Shown piece after piece: positions 33,906 through 45,900 of a DNA stretch of 54,553 nt (position 1 is its first letter; each line of letters begins with the position of its first letter). The translations under genes and the position numbers were made by a program. Origin of the DNA: Candidatus Omnitrophota bacterium (GTDB lineage: Bacteria; Omnitrophota; Omnitrophia; Omnitrophales; Aquincolibacteriaceae); contig JACKFM010000008.1 of assembly GCA_020632475.1 (NCBI GenBank), positions 1 to 54,553 on the forward strand, given 5' to 3'. The notes under the pieces were generated by a model. That model was not told where the DNA came from. It saw only the letters and a program-made list of their open reading frames with translations, and did not search any database.

Positions 33906-36900
33906 TGTTTTTGGCACTTCCAAACCCTCTGCATCGAATGTGACTTGATCAGCCAACAGTGCCGGAAGCTGGTCGAATCTGATTTTGATCGTCCCGTAAA
34001 TTGCCTCATATCCCGATCCATCAAGATCATCGAAATCGATCAATCGTCTTTGTGGTTCATCGAACAAATGAATTTCAAAAGCCTTTCCGCTTCCTTCTTC
34101 GCCGCCCAAAGAAGTCAAAAATCTACGCAAGGCTTCACCCCCGCCGGATCTAAGGATATCCAGCTCTGCGTGCCGGAAACCGCGTTGATAAAGCCACCTC
34201 AAGAACCCCGTGAAAATTTTCTGATTTGCACCTGAATCCTTCGGAAAAAGCTCTTTTGTTTTCAAGGCTGTAATCTTATGGGGGTCAGATGCATCGTAGG
34301 AGATCTCAATATTGGAGTCCCAATGGATTACTCCTAATCTGGGAAAGCTATCAATGTCGACTTTTAAATTAAACTGCAGGGTTTTGCCGTCACGAAAATA
34401 GCGTAAATCAGAAATCACATAGTTACTATCCCAAAAGTCAAGTTGATCGAGCTCCGATTTAAACGCCAGAACTTTCTCCTCCAATGTTTTTCCGGTGAAC
34501 TCTAAGCTGGAGTTCCCTTCACTCAATTCGGTGTAACTTCCAAGCTGCCTAAGAAGTTCAAGGCGGCCGGATTTGAGCGAGTCGGCCAGCATTGACACAC
34601 TCTCGATCTTATGGCCGATCTGATCAAAGAGTCCGGATACGAGTTCGTCGTTCCAGGACTTATGCTTCATTAATTTCGGAGCCAGGCTCCAGGCCGATGC
34701 CGCAGTACGGGCAAATGGCGTTCCCTCTGTCCAGTCACGAGCACGTAAGGTTAAGAATTTAGGTTCGGAACTCGTAGGGGTTTCGTAAAAGGCTTCAAGG
34801 GTCACCAGAAGATCACCGTGACGTGAGTTCGGAAAGCGACGTGCAGCTACCCAGAATACCCCGTCAGAAGATGAGAAATCTGAAATATCTCCGGCCTTAA
34901 GGAACCCGGTCACAAAATCACCTGCGGTCAGATCTGAGACAAATTGTTTCACAGCTATCACGGAACGAGTCTGCAGAGCTTCATCCGACGCTGATTTAGT
35001 TTCGCGCAGCTCATTGCGGGCGTCACGCCCGGCATGAGCAGTCCCCGAGGTAACAAACCTCGGGGGCAGCTCTGAGTGGACATCAAGTCCTTCCTGAGCA
35101 GTCCCCGAGGTAACCGACCTCGGGGGCAGCTCTGAGTGGACATCAAGTCCTTCCTGAGCAGTCCCCGAGGTAACCGACATCGGGGGCAGCTCTGAGTGGA
35201 CGTCAAGTCCTTCCTGAGCAGTCCCCGAGGTGACCGACATCGGGCGTAATTCCGATTTTGATAATTCGTCATAGCGGGTTCTGAGAAATCCGATCAACTC
35301 GTCGGTCGAAGCCCAGGTTCGATCCAAAGCCTCGGTCCTAATTTGCCGGGCGATCGTTTGGTCTTTAAGACCTCCGAGCTCATCATCCAAAATTTCTACC
35401 ACCTCGCTTCGGCTAAGCGGTGCAGATGGTTTCACCGTTTTTTCTTCTTCCCGCGGGCGTAAGCCGGAAAGGCGTCGATTCAACAACGCAAGAGAACTCT
35501 TCGCCGTGGGGATCATCTCGGGAGCAGCTAAGACGATTCTCGGAATTTGCGCGATTAAATTTTGACTCGCCTCAACCAACGCATCCGGTGACGGGTCACC
35601 TTCCCTTGGATCTCCACTGTAAGGAACCGGGAGACGTTCAAAATACCGCTCTTGGTCCCATTGGGCTTTGAATTTTTCCCGCCACTCCTCCAGCAAGGGT
35701 TTATAAGGCCGTCCTATTTCCGAAGCTTCAAATCTTTCAATCCACTGAAGTGTTTTTGTATTGGCGTGACGCCACGCTTCTTCATAATCCGCATCCGATA
35801 AGGGTTGTTCCCCGGAAAACTTTTTTAAATCCAGGCCAAGGTAAAACAGCCCTCGTCTTATGCCCTCCATCGTGATGGGAATACTCGAGACCAAAGCAGG
35901 GACAACAAAATCCAATCTCGGCGCGCCTGAAAATCGCTCTTCATCGGTTCCGTATTCCTCACCGGCATGAAGTTGAAATAATGAGCGCACAAGCTCCGGA
36001 ATGGTCACGTGTTCAATGAGTCTTCGTGCTGTGATCAGCTTAACTCCCAAAGAACCGTCTTTTAGGGCCCTCTCCAGAGAATTCGAGGTCTTTTGAATCG
36101 GAATGATAAAATCACCGCTGTTAAAATTGGTGTCGGTAATCAAAATCCCGCTACCTTCAATATAATGGTAAACCACAACCGCGACCGTTTCGGCAAACAC
36201 ATCTCTTGTTTGAAAGGCGTTATAGGGAGCAAAATGAGAATCAATAACATTTTCATCCGGAACTACCCAATGCCTGAGCTGCCCCATATGGTAATTAAGT
36301 TCCTCGTAATTCTGAAAATATTCGTGAATTGAAATGGGCACCTCGGCCACATCTCCACTTTCGATTCTGTGTCCTATTCTCAACTGAGCAAAGGGTTTGG
36401 GCAAAAAGCGGGTCCGTCCTAAATTGTGATAATACTCAAAAATAAGGTAGTTGTGCCAAACCGTTTCAGCTGAGGAAATCCGTGTATCCATAGGCCCGGT
36501 TCCTTCCGGAATCGCATCAAAATACGCCGGAACTTCTAAGACAAGAGGTGTTTGCCTGCCGTCTTCATGATTAATAATTTCACCAATATGGGATAGCATC
36601 CCGCTTTTAATCCGCTTTTCGAGTATTGAATAATGAGCTCCTTTACCCGCATATCCCCGATTAAGAAGAGCAACAACGCTCGAAATAATACGGTTAATTT
36701 CTCTGCCTGAAATCCGGCCGTCCATTTTCAAATCCTCATAACGCATTCCAGGGAAAACCACATTGGAGTCTATTAATGCCGGGGTAATCAAATCGGACGG
36801 ATGCAAAGCGCGCAGTTCGGGCCGGGAAGATTTCTTTTGTCCGGCAGTTTGAAATGGAGTGTTCCAAAATAATTCAATAGCAGTCTCAATCGCATCAAAC

Positions 36901-39900
36901 CGTTCCGCAGGATCACTAATCAAGGTATCATCAACCGCATCATATTGGACAGGAATGGGAATGCTTTGGTAGCTTAAAGAACCATACCGATTAAGCTGCC
37001 GGACCCATTTGGGAAGCTGCATATAAAAGCTTGGCACAGGCTGAGAATAAGGCCTCCCTGAAATACGTAAAAATTGCCGTCCTGCCATAGCGTTTTGGTC
37101 GGTGATTTTAATTCCTTGTCTGCCAATCAGCATTACCCTCGGACCATTTAACGGACGGCGCTGAAGTAATTGATTAAACCGCCGCTGAGCAGAAGCGGCA
37201 AGTCCGTCACGTTTAGGGTTGGCCGATTTTGCGTATTCAACCTGAATGCCATGAGTTTTTGTCGTGTAGACAATAATCCATCCTTCGGGCCCTGTGGTTT
37301 GCAGAAGCTCATCCAGATCATGAGTCATTTCGCTCCGTATGAGTATACTGCCATCGTCCCAACTCCGCATCTGCTGACGCAGCTCCGATTTGAAAGACCC
37401 CAAGGTTTTAAAAAAGGAGTCGTATCCGCCGCTGGCGAGTGAAATCAGCGTGGCATCAGAAGCGCTAGTTCCGAACTTTTTCTGAATTTCATCAAGCATC
37501 CCAAGCACAAAGCGGGCAAAGTCATAGTTTTCGGGCGTACCTGGTTTTCCGTTAAAACGCAATTCCAGTTCATTACGAAAAGTCGTATTTTCTTTTATCC
37601 CGGCTAAGAAATTCGACATCTCCCGGGCACCGGCTTGAAAAGCATCATCGCTGTAAGGCATTACTCCGCTGAGGTATTGCGCAGCTACCGATCCCAACTG
37701 TACCCAAAACACTGATTGCTGCCCCCGCAGCAAATCATGCGTTGTTTCTTCAATGACTACCATATTTAGCTGGCTTTGGGGGAAATCTTTAGAGCTGGGG
37801 TCCAGAAAAATAGAATTCGGATACAAAGATAAAACCATCCCCTTTTTAAATCTTTTAGAGTGTCGCAAATCATCTTTCGATACGAGGTTAAAAAAATGAA
37901 AAGCGGATCGTACAGATACCGCAAGCACAAGAAACATTAAAAGAGGTTTTGAACCGAAGTAGACCAGCCCTGTAACACCGCCAAGAAGCATCTGCCATAG
38001 AACTCTCGGTAAAACCCATAAATAAGTCGTCGGAAAACTTTTAAAATGAAATATTGCGGCCATGGGTTTAGTCATCGTTTTTCGAATAATGGGGATTATC
38101 AAGTTAAGCGCAAAAAAAGCCGGAACTACCAGCTGAGGATTGGTCAAATAAGTTAATAGTTGATCCTGTGTAAATGACCACGAACCCAACCCTGTGATCA
38201 ATACTCCAAAATGGACAAGGTTAAGCAGGATATAAGCGTAAAACAGCCGGTTCCACAGAGTCTCTCGCCTTTTTTGAAATTCGCTAATTGATGAAACCGA
38301 AATTCTTCGCGGCTTCTTGGTTAATGACTCGGTTCTTTTTTCTCCGGCAACGGTCCAGAAAAGCTCGGTTTTTGCAACCCAATCACGAATGCGTATTTGA
38401 TCCTCCTCCGAAAATTTTCGCGGGTCCGTAAAAGCAATCTGGTCCAGAAAGCCCGAATCACGAAGCTTTGCACCATCCAAATTGCGAATTGTCTCCGATG
38501 TGACGTCGCCGTCAAACAGCATCTGCTTAAAATCCGCATAAGTACGCACCTCTGAGCGTTCATCAAGATAATCCCTCAGATCACGGACGGTTTCGTTAAG
38601 TGCAGGGTCGCTGAGGATGTCCTGAGCAGTGTCCTCAAGCGGATTTCGGCCGACATCCTGCTGCATTTTAATTAGCCGGATGAAATAACTCATCACAAGA
38701 TTGAGCTGTTTGTAAACGGCAGCGCCTTCCCGTTCTTCCTCAGAATCGACTTCCGGCTCTATTTTTTCCAGCAATTCCAGCACGTTGACTATTTTCTGTT
38801 TAACCTTTATCAATTCGTCAATTGAGATAACTCTTTCGCCGCGGGTTTTTGGCATATTAGGAAGGACATCATCAACATGGATATGATGAACCTGTGTTGC
38901 AAGCCGGGCATAAAAACCAGCATCATGCACGGAAATTTCATGGGTAAGTTTTTCCAACCCTGCTCTTGCGGACATTAAATAATGATTAATTTCTTTCCAA
39001 ATAAATTCCGGAGTAAGATTTCCGTCTGAACGAAGTTCTGATTTTCCTGACTCATCCGTATCCCTATCAAGGAATTTCCGAAGATCTTCCACAGTCTGAT
39101 CCAGACTAAGTTTTCCTCGAAGGTCCGAGTCCGTGTCTGAAAGTGGACTTTGAATAATGCGCTGTCTCTCCCGGAGGATTCTCGTCATGGCCTGAATTGC
39201 GGTTTCGATATACTCCCGGGTGATACCAAGTTCTCTGGTTGCTTCAATAGGACCACCCGGTTGTAGTAATAAGTCAACGTCCTCAAGAACAATACTCATT
39301 TTGTGTCTGATATTCCGAAGTTCTTCGAATGAAAGGTGCTTGGCTCCCGGTTTACCGGGTAAGTTCGGCGCAATATCCACGGAGTGAATTACGGTCAAGC
39401 CGGAAGAAATGGTGCTATATGGATTGGTTTGAAGATTTGCATTCGGATCCTCCAGCGTGCCCACAGTTTCAAGTGCTTTCTTAAGAGAGCGATCAACTAT
39501 GTCCCAATCACCCGGCGCCGTACGGTCGGCTGCTTTGAGAATCCTATTCATATTTTCTTCGATTTGCTGCAAAAAACCGAGAAGCTTAACAAGAAATTTT
39601 TGGCTCGCGGGGTCTTTTGAATTTAACTGTCGCAAATCATTGGCAATTGGGCGAAGTCTTTGGTCTCTAATTCTTTCAAGCAGTGCAAGAAAAGCCCTCG
39701 ATACCGGTGGGTTGTTTCCAATAGCCTCTTCATAAATGAGCAAAACGTTGTTAAACATCAAGTCCGTGGCTTCTTTAACGGCGCCATCACTTTCGGGTGC
39801 CCGATGAAAACGGCTTAGATGTTGAATCGCCTTGGTCAAATTATCCTGTAGCATTTGCCATTCTTTTTCGGGATCAATCCCGTCCGAAGGAGATAGATCA

Positions 39901-42900
39901 TCAGGACGACGCATTTCAACACGGAATTTAGGTTCAATCTGATGAGAATCACCCCCGAGAAAAGAAAGATCCAGGCTATCCAAATCGCTATAATCAAGAT
40001 TGATAAAAGAGCTTTGTTCCATAAGTCGGGACGCAACCGTTTTGGGAGCAATCAGCAAATTCCATCCGTCAGGACTGCGATCTGTGACTTCATGGTACAA
40101 CCGCTCCAATGCCATAACCGTCGAACGAAGATCATTCGGCCTTAAAACAAGGCCCAATGAGTTCTGCATTGCATCGGTTTTTCTTTCATTGCGCTGAAGC
40201 TCCTGACTGTGTACCCGGCGAGCAATATCACCGGCGCCAATGGGATACCACTTATGATCAATATCATCATAGCCTCTAAAGAAAGTCCCCTCTTTAATCA
40301 TGGAATCGAGCAGATGATTGGACTGACCGCGAAATGCCGGTTGAAGCGCACGACCGATATAGTAATCAAGAACCGGATGGATTGACGGATTTCTTTCGCT
40401 AGGCATCGGAACGTTGCCCAACGCATGTCTTCGAATCAGATCTTTGACCGTCAACGAGGCGCTTCCATCATCACCAGGGAACTTTGTATCGACCGCTAAA
40501 AGCCAACTGGTCATGGCCCAGGCATACAGATCGGTTGAAGGTGATCTCAAATCACGGTCGATGGGGGTATAAGACGGAAGCCCCATTTTTTTCAGATTCC
40601 CTCTTACCCATTGCGGAGCAAGATATGCCGGTGTCCCCGTCAAAGCCCCATCACGCGTCATGGCATTATCTTCCATTACCCAACGGCGCTGATCCTCAGC
40701 CCCCATCATCGAACGGGCAACTTCCGCAGGAGAACTACCGGCAAAAACTGTCGGTTCGTAATTCAATACGCTTTCATCATAATAAATATGCTTAGCAAGC
40801 TCTAAATCAATAATTTTAATTTGAAGCTCTCCTCCTTTAACCTGAACGATTACATTATCCGGCTTAAAGTCCCTGTGAATCAGCCCATAATCATGCAAAT
40901 GCAAAAGTCCTTTACCGATCAAAATCATAAGAAGCAGCCGAAGCTTTGAGGCCTTGTATTGGTCCGGGTCCTGATTAAGTTCATTAATCACTTCGGTAAG
41001 ATTTTTACCTTCTTCAAAACTCGTCACCTGATAACCTTCTTTAAGGTCCGTGTAGAGCACAACCGCCGTATAAGTCGGAGGCAGCATGCGCGCCGCTTCC
41101 GCAGCTCTTCCCAATCCGATTCGCTGCTGCTGGTTATCGGGGTCATGACTGACTTTAATTGCAACCGGCGCTTCCATCGTGCGATAAGTGCCCCGATAGA
41201 CACTTCCGAACCCTCCGCTTCCATGCGGCACCCCATCATCAAACACAAAGACACCCGCCTCGGGTCCGACACCGGATCCGGCACGAATATTATTGCGATT
41301 AAGCGGAATTTTTTTCGCGTCCGTTTCACTGTCGATATCACCAAAAATTTCCTGAAGGAGACTTCCTGCATTGTGGCGCGTCCGCGCAAAGGGAGTCGGG
41401 GGCCTTTTAGAAAACTTTTTATCGGAATCAATCACCCCTTTCAACTGGTCATGGAGTTCGTGCAGAAAATTCCAATCCAAATGAATTCCCGAATAAAAGA
41501 GAGCCCGCTGAAAGGCCAGCAGGGCTTTGCGGTGCCCGATATTGGGATAATTGGAAAAACGTCCGGCAGGAAGTTTCTCATGACGATCCAGATAATTCAA
41601 AAACCAAACTGCATTTTTATAGAGAATGGCTTTACGTTCCTCTTCGTTTGGGATACGCCTTTGACCGGATCGGGCATCCGGAATGGACGGGACAATCGTT
41701 CCGACGACCTCACGCATAAACGCAAGGCCGAAGAAAACTTCCGCCAGCCAGGGCTGCGCAATCCCTTCAAATTCACGGAAGCGTCTAAGTGTCGGCAGAT
41801 GAATGTTCATCATCGTGTTATGAGGATCTCGATGATCAACTCCGGCCGCCTTCCAATGATTCTTAGACGAGGATTCTTCAAAAGCAATTTGAAAAGTTCG
41901 CCCCTTAAATGCTTCAAAAAGCGCATTCACTAAAATCTCTTTACCTGGTTTATTGCGAACGGGTTCTGCCCCGTTAGCTGCACTTTGGAGAAAAGGTAGT
42001 TTTAAAATCCAGGACTGAATCACCGGATCGATAAATTGTGCCGTACCGTCTTGAGCCAGTGTTTTAGAAATAGACGAAGCGATTTGATCGAGAAAAAGCT
42101 GCACGGCCTGCCAGGGTTCCATATCCGTGCGCATTAAAATTTTCGGAGTCAAAAGGGCTGTGACCTTCATGGAAACTAGAGGATCTAAGCGTCTGGGTTT
42201 TGTAAAACCCCAGCTTTTTTGAAGTCTTTTCACTCTTGCCCGAAGAGCCCGTCTCAACCTCTCAAAAAACGGCTTTTGGCCTCCTTGTTTCCTCTCGGAA
42301 TGAAGGTTTTCGTGAAGCCCCCTGGTTGCTTCCCAGACTTGGCGGAGCTCAGTCCGCTTTTGGGATTGGGCCCGAAGAGCCCGGGCAGCCCGTGCAAGAT
42401 CCCGGACAAAGGGTTCGGTGGAGTCAAATGTATCGAAAATAAAATCGACCACAGGTTCGTCATCCCCTCGCAGATAACGCAAAGCAGTGACAGCTATATT
42501 TTCAATGATAAATGCTTCGGTTAAATCTTCGAACAAGGGACGAATTAATGCCGCCAGTGCATGATAGATCCGGTCACGGGATTGATCCGCAACAATATCG
42601 GCTGAAATATCACCATAGCGTTGTTTAAGTTTTGAAATATTTGCCCGGATTTTTGCAATCATCGACGTTGTAACCATATCACTTGGCTGTTTAATCATAC
42701 GGCGCCTCGGACCACCCAAATTTCCCTGCGGTAAAATATCGCGGAGTTCCGATCTACTCTCTGGATCGGAACGTCTTTCCAGTCCCGGCACATTGGTGAC
42801 GGGGCGCAGCTCATTGCGGGCGTCACGCCCGGCATGAGCAGTCCCCGGGGTAACAAACCTCGGGGGCAGCTCTGAGTGGACATCAAGTCCTTCCTGAGCA

Positions 42901-45900
42901 GTCCCCGAGGTAACAAACCTCGGGGGCAGCTCAGATCTAACTTCTTGATCGGAGCGCCTGTCTGCCGTGGTGGAAACATCAAGTTCGTCCCGAATAGTCC
43001 CCGAGGTAACGGACCTCGGGCGCAGCTCAGCCCGCGCATGGCTCAGCACAGCATCAAGCAAGTCGGGATCTTCGGAATCAAATGAAGGAAAGTGCTCACG
43101 GATAAAAGCACGGAGTATTTTAATGCCCGGCATATTTAAACGCTCTTCCCGAGTCTCTTGGGTGACTGCAAGGGCTAAGGCATGCACTGCATCAGAGCTG
43201 GTTTGACGGCTGAATTCTTCAAAAATCAGCTGTGCTTTTTCCGGAAGGCTTAATTTGCTGTATTCTGCTTTTTGTATTACAGTCAAGATTTCTTGAGCAA
43301 TTTGCGAATCAAGGATGCCCCGCTCAGCGAAAGATTGAATTTTCCGCTTTGCCCGCAGAATATCTTCAGGGCTATAGGGCGGAGTTTGGCCTTGATTAAA
43401 TTCTCTTACTTTTTTCCCAAATTTAACATGATCCGCATGACCGCCTTCAATCACCACAAAGTGAACAGGACCTTCAATGTCCTGAACGAGAGACATATCG
43501 CCGATAAAATCCAGCACTTTATGCAATACCGGAGCATCTTTGCGCAGCGAGCCCCATTCAGCGGGGCTATTCTCCGCATTTCTCGGATAATGCATGGCGG
43601 TTTGTCCTGGGAGAAACCCCCTAATCAAACTTTCGTTTTCAGGGGGATCGACAATAAATGTCTGAGAAAAAGCCAGCAACCGGGCGGCATTTTCTTTTGT
43701 CAACGGCACTGTCACTGCCTGAGCGCCTACGCCGTTATCCTGTCCGAAATCAATCATATACGTAACACGCGAAATTTCCTGGGACGGATCGGGATATGCG
43801 ATCACAATCCCGTTAGTTATCGGTTTTGAAAAAATAACCGGTTCTTTGAGTTTTATACCCGGTTTTCGCCGTGTAGACTGTTCAGCCGCAACATTCTTTT
43901 GCAATAGAAAAGTTAGAAACGCAAGAGCACTTCCGTCCATTATCGGAACTTCCGGGGATGTCAGCTCCAGAAAAGCATTATCAATTTCGGCTATTTTCAA
44001 TGCCGCCAGAATGTGTTCTGCCGTAAAGACCTCAGCGGTTCCTCTTCGCAGCCAAAGGGTTTTAAATACCGGATTGTGATTATCGGTCACCGCCGCCACC
44101 TGAGGTGAACCCGGTAAATCCGTGCGGACAAAAACAATTCCGGTGCCGGGCGGAGCCGGCTTAATCGTCAGAGAAGCCGGGTTTCCAAAAAACCATCCAT
44201 TGCTTTTAAACTGAAAGGACAAGCCCTGAGCCAAAGTCCTCTGGTTTCGAATTGACGGACTAGGACGGACCCTTTCAGGCGTCACCGGTTCTTGACCATC
44301 CAGATAATCACCAAAATTCCGGATCGTTTGCGTCAGCAGCGTATCACTGAGAGTGGCCTCGTCTTCTCCCAGTGACTTGAGCAGCGGAACCATGCGGCGT
44401 TCAATCTCCTGCTTAAATCCGGCGGACTTCTGCGCCCCATAGATTGATTCAATAATGCCATGAATATTTTCTTGACCGGTTAATGGACGGTTCCAGAAGG
44501 CTTGTCGTAGACGGTTCCATATCCAGTGCCCCAAGAAACCGAAGAGAGCACCGGTAAAATACATCGCGTAGATCGTATTTAGTGACGGCTGTCCCTCAAT
44601 CTGAGAAGCCACCATCCCGGCAATAATCCCCGCCGGTAATGCGGAAAGCACCACGGAACTCCACTTCTCATTTCTAAATTCCTTATTGACTTCATCCTGC
44701 AGGCGTTGAAATTCTTCCTCACGGTCTTTCAGAAAACGCTCAAAATTCAAACCCGTTGCGGGGATTCCGCTCTCATCATAATTGCGGCGCAAGGCCTCGA
44801 TTTGACTCTTTAAATCTTTCGTTTCGGCCAGGAGTCCTTTCATCCGGTTTTGCTTGATACGCTCCTGCAATTCGCCGATTCGCTGCTTAATCGCATCCAG
44901 CATGGCCCAAGCAGCAACATCCTCATCCACAACCCGCATTTCAGCATGAAAACCGGCTTCAACCAATTCATCTGGCAACACAACGACCTGTTCAGGCGGA
45001 TTGGATATTTGCGACAAAACATTTTGGACCCTTTGCCTGATATCATCTTTTCGCGATTCAAGGTCATCGGTAAATTCCTTAGAGAACTCTCCGCGTCGAA
45101 TGTAAAAGAAATCCGCCAATCGCATTAAACGGAACGAAATAAAACGAGGAAGAAGCCAGGCAAAACGAAGGCGCCGTAAAATATTTTGGATAAATCCAAA
45201 AAGGGATACCCTGACCCGATCAAATAAATCTCGCCCCTCAGAATTACGGTTTGACGCCAGAATTTCAATCTGACCGTCCCCGGATGCCAAAATCGCAGGA
45301 ATATTTTCTTCAAAAAAACGTTTTCTAATTCTAAGCGTCCGGACGGTTGTTTCAGCGTTAAATCCAAATCGATTCTGAATGACGGCGCTTACTTTCCGCG
45401 AACCTTCGGTCATTCTTAATTCGGTTTTTCTGTTTTGATCCGGCTTATTGATATCACGGCCGGTGAAGAGAATAAAAAACGAAGCGGTAAAACCGAGGAC
45501 ACCCACCGCAATAGCTGTCCAGGCGTAATGCTCAAAAGTCAGCTTGAAAGGATTCCATATCCCTAATTCCAGAAGGGCCAGCATAGAAGCCGTGGACAAA
45601 AACATGATTTTTGTGACTGGGTGAGATTTACCTGATAAGCCTTTGCGAAGCTCGATTCGGCGGCTGACACGTAGAATTTTTGAACTACGCTGCTGATTTA
45701 AAATCATCAAAGCAACATCAGCGCCCGCCCGTTCAAAATCATCATAGAGCAGATTGATTTTTTGATTATGTCCCTGCTCAGCACCGTTAAACCCTCCGTT
45801 TAAAAGCAGTGCCCAACGGGCATTCGGGTCCTGTAAGGCTTGAATCACATTGTCATGGGCTTCGGCATACTGATCCCAGGGACCGATGTTCACAAGCACG

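Noticed and set aside
37330..37900. Metalloprotease call for the VVIEETTHDLL stretch
   Set aside because: It lacks a proper HExxH motif; the resemblance is limited to a few residues.
40959..41933. 324-codon open frame on the plus strand
   Set aside because: It is antisense to the kinase-like part of the giant gene, is rich in Arg/His/Ile as shadow frames are, and has no homology that I recognise.
43272..43829. 185-codon open frame on the plus strand
   Set aside because: It is antisense to the LpxC-like domain, where conserved residues explain the sequence.
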